Assembly: GCF_028502605.1 (NCBI RefSeq)
Contig: NC_079233.1
Location: forward strand, 6,510,001 to 6,574,000
Direction of reading: 5' to 3'
Length of the DNA: 64,000 nucleotides
Source: Trichoderma breve
Lineage: Eukaryota > Ascomycota > Sordariomycetes > Hypocreales > Hypocreaceae
In this document: positions 47,794 through 58,382 of the stretch, one piece after another
Position numbering within the stretch: position 1 is the stretch's first letter
Layout of the letters: each line of letters starts with the position of its first letter
The notes under the pieces: generated by a model
What the model saw: only the letters and a program-made list of their open reading frames with translations
Told to the model about the DNA's origin: nothing
Databases searched by the model: none
Translations under genes and position numbers: made by a program

Positions 47794-48633
47794 ATGAACA
47801 TCTTGTGCCTACACGGAACAGGAACCAATATATCGGTAAGGTTCGCCACATGATCTCGTAGGCAATTCTCTAACAACCAGAAGATTTTCCAACTGCAATC
47901 GGGTAAGACTTCAATGGCAAGTCCAGAAAGCCAGTTCTAATTAATTAGCGGCTCTACGACACGAACTCGAGAGAGATGGCATGTCCTTTGAATACGCGCA
48001 GGGTGGCCTCAGATGTCCCGCGGCAGAAGGTAAGTAATAGTGGTTCGTCCATTGCTCGAAGCCAAGCCTGCAGACTGACACATAGCAGAGATAGCGGGCT
48101 TGTTTCCGGACTTTTGCGACTTTTACACGTACTACGACCCACGAGAAGCTCATACAATCGTCGAAGCTGAAGATCAACTATTGGAGATGCTGAAAGAGCA
48201 GGAAGGGAAATATGACGGAATACTGGCCTTTTCCGAATCCGCCGCGTTGGCTGCTGCTCTCATCATCCGGCACGCTCGAGAAAACCCATTCAAAGCCGAG
48301 GGGCTTTTTCGATTTGCTATTTTTATATGCGGGCTGGCTCCATTCGATCATGAGACACTGGGCGTTGCTGGAGCGTCCAAGCCAACGCGTGTCAAGCCGG
48401 ATGACAACAAGTCAACGGAAGAGCACCTCATCAACATTCCCACGTATCATATAATGGGCAGCGAGGATGAGTTGTATCCCTACGGGCTGGCATTGTATAA
48501 TTGCTGCGATCCTGAAATGGCCATCAAGACGATACATCGTGGAGGACATGAGATACCCAGTCAGGTGGAGCTGGTGAAGGAGATGACCAGGAACATCAAC
48601 GCTACCATTCAGCGAGCAAATTTCATGTGTTAA
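47794..48633 (+). CDS. FSH1-family serine hydrolase, LovG-like candidate polyketide-release thioesterase
   Basis: Four exons, 47794-47835, 47881-47902 (22 nt), 47949-48029 and 48089-48633, give 229 aa in frame. It starts MNILCLHGTGTNIS, the first strand of an alpha/beta hydrolase. The nucleophile is Ser97 in DGILAFSESAALAA; family members usually have FSQGA, so Gly is replaced by Ser after the Glu. Asp175 in MGSEDELYP and His202 in RGGHEIP complete the expected triad. Known relatives such as LovG release the chain from a highly reducing PKS that has no thioesterase. The PKS next door lacks one and shares this promoter, so the same role is a strong inference. A general esterase is the alternative. 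Confidence 0.88.
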
Positions 48634-49115
48634 TACCGTACTCGTACACATTTGTTGACAAAATTTTCGGTGCCTGGACGTGACTGATGATGAGTCGTAT
48701 TGCTTTAGTTTGAGGTTACCTTACCTACCTCATTGAGGAAGTCGACTTCCCTGCTTCGTTTCCCTAGATGGTAGATCGACATGATGACGTGAGATTCTTG
48801 TGGTTGGGATCGGGATGTTGTCAAATCTCCGAAGGGGTAATCGCTCGATTCGGAAGTTAAGTTCTCGTATTAGATAGACGAGAACGCTAGAAACCTTCTT
48901 TACCGGAGCTAAGGCCGGGATATGTTCATTCGGATTCGGACCCTCACCGCCCAAATACCGGGTTGCCTTGACCGTGTAAGTCCCTTGGATGTTTAGGTTC
49001 GCTTACAGTAGGTCCATGTAATTATAAGGTCACTTGTAGAGTAGAGTAAAAAGTACGAGTGCTGATTGGATTTGACATTCAACCTTGGTAGCCTTCCAAG
49101 CAGAGCGACGAATGT
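48634..49115. other. Intergenic region within the cluster
   Basis: About 480 bp between two same-strand genes. No gene is seen. Confidence 0.5.
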
Positions 49116-50945
49116 ATGGCTACAGTAAACATCTCTCTTGGGCCGATGATGCTCAACGAGTATTCGGTCGTTCTGCCAGTCGTTGTATTGTGCGTGTCGC
49201 TGTATCTTGCAACGAGAAAACAGCTGGCCCTGCCCGTTGTCGGTAGATTGACCTCGCCCGGTCTTTTCGGATTCTGGTTTCCCGGAGTGGTTGCGAATAT
49301 TCTCAACACAAGGGAAGTTCTAGAAAAAGGATATAGAAAGGTGTGACTTTCTTTAGCTTTGGGACAAAGTTCGAGTTGGGATCTGCGCTTACCCGTTCGT
49401 TTTGCAGTATAGTCTAAATGACAAAGCATTCTTTATTCCACAGCTCGAGGCAAACAACATCTTGATCCCACCAGCGTGGATCAAAGCATACAAACGAGCT
49501 CCGACGTCCGATCTGAATCTAGATGGGGCAATTGAAGATGTGAGAGGCCTTTGCTATCATTGCATCCTATCCTTATCCTAACCCTTTTGAAGAATCTTCA
49601 GATCAGATATCTTCTCGGCCCTCAAATACGACAAAACTCATACCATATCGAATGGACGCGCGACAGCCTGACCCCCTTCATGCCATCCGTCTTGGACTGG
49701 CTTCACGAGGAAATCGCAGACTGTTTAGACCAGGTTCTGGGCAAAGATAATCATGACTTCCACAAAGTCAAGATCTTTCCGTTTTCACTCTCTCTGAATT
49801 GCAGAATCGCGGCCAGAATCGTGGTGGGAAAGCCTTTATGCCGGGATGCCAAGTTCCAACATCTTTGCGAGCAGCATTCTCAGCTACTAGTTGTACTCAG
49901 CATGATCCTCAAGTTTTCTTCCAGACTGGTGCAAGCCTCTGGTCGTGAGAATGTCGCCTTTGCGAGGAGTCCAGCGTCAAATTACCGACTTGGTTCGACC
50001 ATTGGTGCTAGAAAGCTACAGAAAGCTGAAGCAAGGCGGTCAAGATTCTAAAGGAACTACAAGTGAACCACCCGAAGGCGAACAAGAATCATTGATGGAT
50101 TCTCTTGTTCGCACGGCTGTATCGAGGACGCCGTCTCTGACCGTTGAGGAGGACATTGCCCACGAAATTACTATGCGATTTCTTAGCATCTTATTCCTCT
50201 TTTCGGGGAGTCCGACATTGACGGTTGCGAACATGGTTCTTGACCTTGTCAGCGAGCCACGGGAGCTATACTTTGATGCTCTACGTTCCGAGGTAACGTC
50301 TGTATTCGAAAAGTACGGCGGCAGATGGACGTTGGAGAATCTCAAGGAACTTGATCTCACAGACAGGTAAGTAGGGTGGGGTTGCCTCGAAGACTTCCAC
50401 CGCCTGCTAATAAGGTATATACAGCTTCATTAAAGAGTCGATGCGCTTACGTCCAGCAGCTTTTACCATAGCTGGCCGCAAAGTTATCAATCCTCGGGGA
50501 TACACTCTCCCAGATAACTCAGCCACGGTGCCATTCGGCTCCTATTTGACTCTTCCCATGTACGCCATACATCACGATCAAAACCACTACCCTCCTCGAA
50601 CTGGAGACGGGTCCGATTTCGATGGTTTTCGGTTTAAGGGGACGGAGAACAATGAAGCTGTGCCACTTGTGGGAAGTAGTGAAACATTTCTCTCTTGGGG
50701 CGCCGGCCGTCACATCTGGTAAGCATATCTTTTTCCTCTTCAGCGTCGGAGTTCTGCTGTCTAACATGCTGCTATTTAGTCCGGGGAGATTTGCAAGTGC
50801 TGCCATACTCAAAATGTGCCTAGCTGAACTGATACGAAAATGTGATTTCAAGCCTCGTAGTCGGATATCTGATGTCACATTTGCGAATATCTATGTACCG
50901 AGCAAGACACTGACGGTGGAGATGCGGAGGCGGAACTCGCAGTGA
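49116..50945 (+). CDS. Cytochrome P450 with an apparent one-base frameshift
   Basis: Five exons are visible: 49116-49340, 49408-49539, 49593-50366, 50425-50718 and 50780-50945. They would total about 529 aa, normal for a microsomal P450, but exon 3 changes frame: coding character runs in one frame to about 49916 and continues in the +1 frame from 49918, across a TTTT run at 49914-49917. The original frame stops at 50049-50051. No plausible intron explains the shift. Features: an N-terminal membrane anchor (residues about 17-32), ESMR (the ExxR motif, about 381), FDGFRF, and a heme-binding GAGRHICPGRF with the Cys codon split by the last intron. The enzyme would oxidise the polyketide at the ER membrane. 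The gene is either newly inactivated or carries a sequencing error; every other splice site and motif is intact. Confidence 0.85.
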
Positions 50946-51561
50946 ATACATATAGAGGGCAACAAATCAAGAGACTCCAGTATACCTTAGTATCTAATAG
51001 ATAATGAAACAACTACCATATTCATGGGCCAACGAAGTAAGGGGGGACAGTTTCCCAGACTTGACTAACATACCAGGAGACAGGCAGACCATATCGGCTC
51101 AACTACACTTCCTCCAACCTGAGATACCGTCCTCCGTATTGCTCTTTGCAGCATTTTCTCCTTCTTTCTTAAGCTAGTAGCAGATCCGGCCGGTTTTTTT
51201 CTTTCACCCTGTTACGAGTATCAGTTCCAATGGATTCATAAGCACTAGAATATAGCAATACCATGCATACTGTAGATCTAAAACCCCTTTTTGCAGGGTT
51301 GTCTGCCCGCTCATTAGAGGTAATATCGCCGACAGGTAGCCTGCATACTCGTACTTGGCAAGGCGATTTATATTCTCCGGCGTGGCGGTGTAAGTGACAT
51401 GGAACGTCTCATTACGAGGCCCAGCTCATCAGCCTTGATAAGTTGTCCCCCCAACCACAGCCAACAACGACGAGTACATGTATTAGATTCTGTATAGCAT
51501 ATGCCGTCGTGAGTCAACATCATTACGATTGGAGGTTTGGTCAACGATAATACCATACGGT
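50946..51561. other. Intergenic region within the cluster
   Basis: About 615 bp with no supported gene, probably the promoter of the next gene. Confidence 0.5.
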
Positions 51562-52464
51562 ATGGCTGCGATTGACGTTGAAACATTCACCACTGGCCAG
51601 ATCGGCCTGTGGAATGGAACACAGGACGGCAAGGATGGCATCGTCGACTACAAGAACGGGCAAGCAAGCGCCGAGACGAATCTCCTGTTTCCACGAGATG
51701 TGGATATCACGGTCCAAGACATGCGATATCTGAGTCCTTCGCCGCAACTCATGAAGAATGGATATCAGCTCATCACAAGTCCAACGGCCATATCCGAGCA
51801 AGACTTTGAAGCCGCCGACTCAACGACCAAAGACGTAATCGAGAGCGATTATTACGAGGAAGTGAGCAGAGTGGTTCGAGAAATGACGCAATCCGACCAT
51901 GTGTTCCCGTACAACTTTGAGACTCGAAACCAACAGGCCAAGGTGCAGGACTACTTGAGGGACGCAATAGACCAGCCAGGACCGCGCCCCGTTGCCCACG
52001 TCGACCGAGATCTGCCAAATGCCATTGTATCGCTGCAATGCGCTCTGGGCAAGGAGAAAGCCGCGGACCTCTTAAAGCGGCACAAACGGTGGGCGCAGGT
52101 CAATCTCTGGAGACCCATCGGCCGCCCAGTTGTCAAGTGGCCGCTCGTCTTTGCGAATCACGATGCGATTCCAGACTGGGACTACGACACGCACATGGCC
52201 CGCGTCTACAGCGTCAACGATCCCCGGATCGCCGACCGAGGGGGCAAGAGTCACAACTGCATCTTGATCGACGACGATCGATACGCTTACCACTATGCGA
52301 GCAACGTCGCTCCGGATGAGGCGCTGGTGTTTTTCTCGTTTCACTCGGATCCCAAGATGGTGCTGCCGCATGGAGCGTTTTGGGATAACAAGACGCCGGA
52401 CGATGCGCCGCCGAGGCGATCCCTGGAGGTGCGATGCTTTGTATTTTTCGATGATGTGGAATAA
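51562..52464 (+). CDS. asaB/CmcJ-like hydroxylase/desaturase family protein
   Basis: A single exon of 300 aa starting MAAIDVETFTTGQ. Near residue 190 is VNLWRPIGRPVVKWPLVFAN, the signature block of the fungal asaB hydroxylase/desaturase family, related to CmcJ-type cephem-methoxylase partners and GA4-desaturase-like proteins. Before it lies the familiar N(F)ETRNQQAKVQDYL region, and after it HYASNVAPDEALVFFSFHSD, then the C-terminal RRSLEVRCFVFFDD. Family members are oxidative tailoring enzymes in secondary-metabolite clusters, so oxidation of the polyketide is inferred; the exact chemistry is unknown. It is the rightmost cluster gene, and repeat copy 2 begins 27 bp after its stop codon. Confidence 0.85.
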   Translation: MAAIDVETFTTGQIGLWNGTQDGKDGIVDYKNGQASAETNLLFPRDVDITVQDMRYLSPSPQLMKNGYQLITSPTAISEQDFEAADSTTKDVIESDYYEEVSRVVREMTQSDHVFPYNFETRNQQAKVQDYLRDAIDQPGPRPVAHVDRDLPNAIVSLQCALGKEKAADLLKRHKRWAQVNLWRPIGRPVVKWPLVFANHDAIPDWDYDTHMARVYSVNDPRIADRGGKSHNCILIDDDRYAYHYASNVAPDEALVFFSFHSDPKMVLPHGAFWDNKTPDDAPPRRSLEVRCFVFFDDVE

Positions 52465-52490
52465 GGATGATCGATAGCTGGATTATATAG

Positions 52491-52717
52491 TAGATACAAG
52501 GTGTGAAAGCGGAACTGAACTAAATAGTAGCATTTGCTTCGATATCTGTCAAAATAACATATATTTTGATCACGACTGTTGATTGAAATGGCCGTTTGTA
52601 CATAATCCTGGCAATTCGTCTGTTGTAAGACAGTATGTTCTTCTTATCCATAGAACTTCATCCATCAATACAGTGCAGTGACACAGTGTCTACCAGTAGC
52701 ACTGTATAAGCTCCAGT
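52491..52717 (+). repeat. Direct repeat copy 2 (right flank of PKS cluster)
   Basis: About 227 bp, partner of 37901-38143. Its right end has a perfect 9-bp inverted repeat, ATACAGTGC at 52668-52676 and GCACTGTAT at 52699-52707, also mostly preserved in copy 1. It fills most of the 368-bp gap between the oxygenase stop and the next gene's ATG, so it may overlap the promoter of the coiled-coil gene at 52833. Confidence 0.85.
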
Positions 52718-52832
52718 GGCCACCTATGACGAAGGTCCCGCTAACACAAGGGCGACGGCACCGCGTATCGTCACCAGCAAAGAGAGCTTCGAAACAAATT
52801 GCAATAGCTGCCTCTACCTCGACGAATTGACA

Positions 52833-54702
52833 ATGGCAGACGCAGACGAAAAGGAGCGCCAGAAGCAGGAGAAGCTTGCCGCCGCGAGGAAGCGCGTGAG
52901 GATCCCGAGCTTAGCTACCCTGTCTTGTCTGGGTCCATCAAGGTATCTGTTGGCTGACACGGCTTTCTCCAGGTCGAGCAAATGAAGAAGAAGAAGAAGA
53001 AGGATGCGTCTTCTACAAAGGCAGAGCCCAAGGGTGAAGCAGAGGCATCCGCTGCCGACGCTGTTGAGGACACCCCAGAGCAAACACAGCAGACGACAGA
53101 TGACAGCGCCATCGCAGACGACAAGGCTACCGAAGATGACAAGGCAGTCGAAGAACCCAAAGTCGAAGAAGAAGCAAAGTCTGAGGAAGAACCCAAGGCC
53201 GAGGAAGAACCTTCAGAAAAAGCTGTCGAGTCGCCCCCCTCCTCCGACACACCATCCCTTGCGCAACAATCAAAGCTCAGGTCCACCTCTTTCCGCGCCG
53301 GCTCGATCGTAGGTCCAGGACCAATGTCGCCTGGACCATTCAGTCCCGAGGGTGACACAGCCCCTGATATCTATAGAAAACATGTGGCTAGAATCGAAGA
53401 GCTGGAGAAGGAGAACAAGCGACTCGCAAAGGATGCAACCGACTCGGAGAAGAGGTGGAAGAAGGCAGAGGAAGAATTGGCTGATTTGCGCGAGTCTGAC
53501 GGCAAAGAAAGCAAAGATGGTCAAACGGAGAAGCTGGTATGTGGAAGAGACAAGGAGAATCATCTCTTATATGCGCAAAGTTTACATACTTACTAACGGC
53601 GTCGTAGAAGGAGGAGATTGCGTCTCTACAGCGCCAAAACTCTCAACTACAACAGCAAGTGTCTCGCACCTCTGGTCACGCACATCGACAATCAGTGTCA
53701 ATAAACTCTCCCCCTCCGTCACTCCAAGCTGAGCTGGACGCCAAATCAGCCACAATTGAGTCCATGGAAATCGAACTATCAAAGCTCAAGGCTCGTGTCG
53801 AACGCCAAGAGAGCGGGGCGTCGTCAGAAAAAGAGCAGATCACCGCGCTGGAAGACAAGCTTGCCCGCGCCGAAGCCGCAGCTGGCAAGGCTCAGCGTGA
53901 GTTGCAAGACTTGAAGAAGAACCTCGAGCGGACCACCGAGAAGGCTGTCCGCGAAGGCAGTGAGCGAACCAGCGCTGAGACAAAGGCAAAGACGTTGGAA
54001 CGCGAGCTAGATGAAGCAAACAAGGCAAAGGAGGAACTGGAGAAGAAGGTTGAGGCGCTTGATAAGAAGGTCACAACATTGACTACGCTGCATAAAGAGC
54101 AAGACGCACGATCACAAACTCTAAGGAAAGACAAGGAGAAGGCAGAAAGCGAGGCTCAGGAGCTGCGGTCCAAGGTTGAAAAGCTAGAGAGCGAAAACGC
54201 CAAGCTTGCAAGCCGCAAGTCAACAGAGGGCGGTGGCGGCCTTGATGATGAAGGCGTTGATGAGCTCGAGGACGAGGGCAGGCTCAAGCTCGAGAAGAAA
54301 ATTCGCAGCCTCGAAGCTGAGATCCACGAGCTTCGCAGCGGTGCCTGGATCGAGAGACGGCGCGAGATGGAAGCCACCAGTCCAGGGTTCGACGATGTAG
54401 ACCTCTCGGGCAACAACTACCCTCCTGCACACAAGAAGGGATCAACAGGTGGCATTGGCGATTTTATTGCACATGGCCTGAATGCTCTGGCTGGAGGAGG
54501 TGATGACGAACTGCTGGCTGATGACGATGTGGAATTCGACGAAGAGGCTTTCAGAAAGGCGCACGAGGAAGAGGCCAAGAGGCGGATAGAGAGAATCAAG
54601 GAGATTAAGCGGTCACTGAAGCACTGGGAAGGATGGAGGCTGGACGTTGTGGATGTGCGGAGAGGTGGAGGGCAGGGAATTGGAGATATATTTGACATTT
54701 AG
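52833..54702 (+). CDS. Long coiled-coil protein, golgin-like (M protein repeat type)
   Basis: Three exons, 52833-52895, 52973-53536 and 53608-54702, give 573 aa. The N-terminus, MADADEKERQKQEKLAAARK followed by RVEQMKKKKKK, resembles the starts of golgin-type proteins (KLAAAKK-x-V/L). Residues about 35-130 are an acidic Glu/Lys/Pro low-complexity region. Residues about 155-455 are heptad-rich coiled coil with breaks. A conserved-looking tail follows: GGIGDFIAHGLNALAGG, an acidic stretch, then IKEIKRSLKHWEGWRLDVVD. A Golgi tethering role is inferred only from the N-terminus and coiled coil; fungal homologues are often annotated simply as M protein repeat proteins. Its long reading frames and ordinary introns suggest a core gene rather than part of the cluster. 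Confidence 0.8.
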
Positions 54703-55865
54703 TCCCTAGCTTCTGCTCTCATTTGATAATACGAATAAATAAAGACAAGTGCATTTTAAATCTTGTAGAACCTCGTTCAGTGAGATGCTATGAAAGCGAG
54801 ACCGCAAAATAGAGACATAATAGCAGTCACTGGAGAAATATAAACATAGTAGGAAATATAAGTCGTGACGTGGGAAATGTAGATATAGCAGCTACTCCTT
54901 TTGTAGGCGTATAATTTAACTCGTGGGTGTTCGAAATCTTCCTGGTCTCGCTTTTTCTGTCCTCCACTTGCCAGGGTAGCTCCTTGATCAAAGTGACGCA
55001 GAAAGTCCAAACTTTAGCTGACCAACCATACAGCAAGACTCGCGCATGAATCCGTCATTGTCCAGACCTGCTCAGTTCAACATAGCCAAGGGGATAAAAC
55101 AAACAGTCCAACCGCAACGACCAAGATGGCAAAAGCCGCGATTCATAATACCGCTGATGCCAACCCCAAGACTCGCAACGAGAACGTTATCATGGCGCAG
55201 GGCTATTAGCGATTTGCTGCTGCCGCCGCTGCCCATCCTGCTCGATAGGTCGCTAAGGACCCTGCATCATTGATAACGCTCTCATTGCGAGTCGTGATGT
55301 TGGAATCATCGGCATCCCATTATCGACAGCCTTTTCCTAATATTGGTCGCTGCGGAGGGCTGATCGTAAAAAAGTGTCGGAGAATTGCAGATGAAAATTG
55401 CCTCGGGGTCTGGGGGGTAGCTCGCAGCCTTTATATACCTCGATAAATGAGCGCAATGTTGCTCAATGAGTCACATGTGGAATTCTTGCCGAACTTTGTT
55501 GATTGCCATAAACTCTATGCTTGGGTCCAGAAAGGGGGCCGTTGAGTCATCACCGAATCCGGTGAGTTGGGCCTACAGAACGGTGGGTTTTGATATCGCT
55601 GCGGTGTTTCTGATGAGTAAAATGCCTTATTGATGCGGTAACCGTCCTTTAAAGTCATTATGGCCGAAAACTTCATGTTAGCAGTCCAAAACGCTGTGAA
55701 GTTTTAGGAGTTGAAGTGCATGTTGAATATGCCAAGTGACATCATTGGCCGTGTGTAAAAAGGTATGTAAGCGGGGAGGGGAGTAAAAGCTTCATTCAAC
55801 TTCCGTCTCAGTTTCTCATCTCCACTTTGCGTGGCTTTCTCTCTCTCATCTCCAATCTCCAAGCA
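54703..55865. other. Intergenic region
   Basis: About 1.2 kb between two same-strand genes. No supported gene. The last 150 bp is pyrimidine-rich and reads as the leader of the dehydrogenase. Confidence 0.5.
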
Positions 55866-56660
55866 ATGGCATCGGGTCAAAAGACGTTCCTCATCACCGG
55901 CGCCGGGCGGGGCATCGGCCGGGGTCTGTCCCGGATCCTGCTCCAGACCGGCCACCGGGTCTTCCTCCTAGACAGCAACAAGGCCGAGCTGGACCACACC
56001 GCCGGGCTGCTGGCAAAATCACACCGGCGCGGACAGGACTTCGAGACGGCGCTATGTGACCTTCGACAGCCGCGGGAGATTAGCGCGGCGGTGCAGCAGG
56101 CGGACAAGCTGTTTGCAAGCCGGCTGGATTGTCTAGTGAACAACGCGGCGTACACGGGCGGCGTGGGCGGCACGAGCCTGGCGGACATGACACTGGAGGA
56201 GTGGAACAAGAGCATCGAGACGAACCTGACGGCGCCGATGCTCATGACGCAGGCGTGTCTGGGGATGCTGCGAGCGGCAAAGGGCTGCGTGGTCCACGTC
56301 TCATCCACTAGGGCTGTCATGAGCGAGCCCAACAACGAGCCCTACTCGACGACAAAGGCCGGGATGCTGGGCCTGGCGCAGAGCATGGCGGTTTCTCTGG
56401 CGCCGGACGGCATCCGCGTGAGTGCGGTGCTTCCTGGCTGGATTCACGTCTTGAACGAGAGCCGCGAGGCGGATGAAAAGGGCGTCAAGTGGGAGGACGG
56501 GTTGAGCGAGGCGGACATGAGGTGGCAGCTTACAGGGAGGGTGGGAAAGGTGGAGGACGTTGCAAAGGCGGTGCTGTATCTGGCTGAGAGCGAGGGCGTG
56601 ACGGGGGTGCAGATGGTGGTGGATGGAGGAGTGACAAGGAAGATGGTGTATCCAGAGTGA
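55866..56660 (+). CDS. Short-chain dehydrogenase/reductase (classical SDR)
   Basis: 264 aa, no intron, starting MASGQKTFLITGAGRGIG. The nucleotide-binding TGxxxGxG motif is at residues 11-18, the NNAA motif at about 92-95, catalytic Ser147 in VHVSSTRA, and Tyr160 with Lys164 in PYSTTKAG. The C-terminal VTGVQMVVDGGV is also typical. It is an NAD(P)-dependent alcohol or ketone oxidoreductase, probably cytosolic; the substrate is unknown. An in-frame ATG at 55827 would add 13 residues before the Rossmann strand, so I prefer 55866. It sits 3.4 kb from the cluster edge beyond an apparently unrelated gene, so membership in the polyketide pathway is possible but unsupported. Confidence 0.9.
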   Translation: MASGQKTFLITGAGRGIGRGLSRILLQTGHRVFLLDSNKAELDHTAGLLAKSHRRGQDFETALCDLRQPREISAAVQQADKLFASRLDCLVNNAAYTGGVGGTSLADMTLEEWNKSIETNLTAPMLMTQACLGMLRAAKGCVVHVSSTRAVMSEPNNEPYSTTKAGMLGLAQSMAVSLAPDGIRVSAVLPGWIHVLNESREADEKGVKWEDGLSEADMRWQLTGRVGKVEDVAKAVLYLAESEGVTGVQMVVDGGVTRKMVYPE

Positions 56661-58382
56661 TGGGCATGTGGGCAAGACACGGAGTATCCGGGGTGGAAGG
56701 GGGAAGCGTGTAGAGGATATGACAGGTTACGATGGTGGCACAATATTCGAAGACATCATCTCCTAATATTGGAGGAGAATCAGAACCGGGCCGACACGAA
56801 ACAACGAGCCAAGCTTCGGTGCAACAAGATGCGAAATAGTGTGCAGCAGGCGATCATGACGACGGCGGAAGACTCGGTGCTTCTCCCCCTTGCATCGCCT
56901 TGCATCACTCACGCGAGAAGAGGGGGAATTAAAGCACAGCTGCATTGCTGCATCTCCAACATTTCCTCATTCGACATCTGGCAGGGAACCCCGCACGCGC
57001 CGCACGGGTTGGTGTGCTTGTTTATAGCAGCTGGTTATTTGCTTGGTCGCGCGGCTGAGCCCGGATAAAGGGATGTGTGTGTGTGGTGGTGCATTGCGTG
57101 AATTTGGGGGAGAATCAGGAAGTTGGAGAAGAAGAGGACAAGTTGGCGTTTATTTTGGTGTTGAAGTAGTTGAGCCTCACGACAACAACGCGAGCACTGA
57201 TACTCGCCTGTAAGCTGTACTGCACTGCACTGTATTGCTATTGACGTCAGTTACTTAGTCATGTAATATGTAGCAAAAGACAGGCTCCTACATCGGCGTC
57301 GACCGAGACATGCCATTCAAAACCCACGCCCTGCTGTATGCAAATCACCCTGCTAGAAGCAAGTAATAAAATCTCGTCGAGTTAGTAATAACTCGTCCCT
57401 TGCAGTGGATCCCCAACTGTGGGGGAGACACACACAAAGACACTGACAAGGACAAGGACAGGCGTGGGAAAACGGAGAAGCTGGACTTGGAGTAGTATTC
57501 CGGCTTAAAAAGTCCGAGGGGGGGAAGAGAGAGAGAGAGAAACACCTCGCTTATTACTCTGGTTTACTGTCCAGAAGCATTGGCATATTGTAGACAATCC
57601 TGTACTCTGAAGCAGACAAAGCATAGAAAAGATCTTGTAATAGTTCATAGTAATATCTGCATCGCCGTAGTGAAATTATGGGCTTCTCATGGGTCCAGCT
57701 CCGTTTGTCGGCGCCCGTCATATCGATATCGACTAATTGATAACGACGATTGCTTCTCTCAATCTTTTTTTTTCTCGCGTCTCTCTTATTCCCGGTCTCG
57801 TTGGCTGTCACTCTCCAAAAAGGTATGTTGTATGCGTCACACAATTAGACATATAAACCCCCATCAATTCCCGTCCTCCTTCGCTAACCTCGACATTCTT
57901 CCCCCCCTCAGCAGCGTTGTACTGTAATCGAAAAGTCGATCTCCGTTCGGCTCCCCGCGCGTTCTCCGATCCGTGTTGCTGCACCCCACCTTTTGATCGC
58001 ATCGCATCGGCTATCGTTGTGCTTCGGCTTCGCCACCAAAATAAACAGCTTGAGCCAACAGCTTGGTCGCAACAACGCCTCCGGTTTCGCCTTTGATATA
58101 CGCGCTGTCGCAAGACAGAATCTGTACAAAGCGAATCATACGAAACAAGATTAAACCATAAAAAAAGACAAAAGAGGAGGAATACAGCTAGCTACCTCTG
58201 GCATCTTCCGGCTATACCATAGATCGTCCCGCTATCGGCTTCATCTTTTGCGACAGTTACCTCGGGAAACACTCGCCCACGCCAATTATACCGAGCCTCT
58301 TGGTCCAAGGCTAAGCAGCCTCTGATTCTTTGAAATAACCTATATTCACATCCACTTCTTCCTCTCCCCTTTTTCGCCCATC
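56661..58382. other. Intergenic region upstream of isocitrate dehydrogenase
   Basis: About 1.7 kb. It contains a GA-repeat tract near 57529-57541. The final 500 bp is the likely promoter and leader of the IDP gene. No supported gene. Confidence 0.5.

Noticed and set aside
49889..49924. A short intron that might explain the P450 frame change
   Set aside because: The only GT..AG pair spans about 35 bp, too short for a fungal intron, and would not restore the correct frame.
55866..56660. Short-chain dehydrogenase as a member of the polyketide cluster
   Set aside because: It lies outside the flanking repeats, beyond an apparently conserved coiled-coil gene; nothing in the sequence ties it to the pathway.
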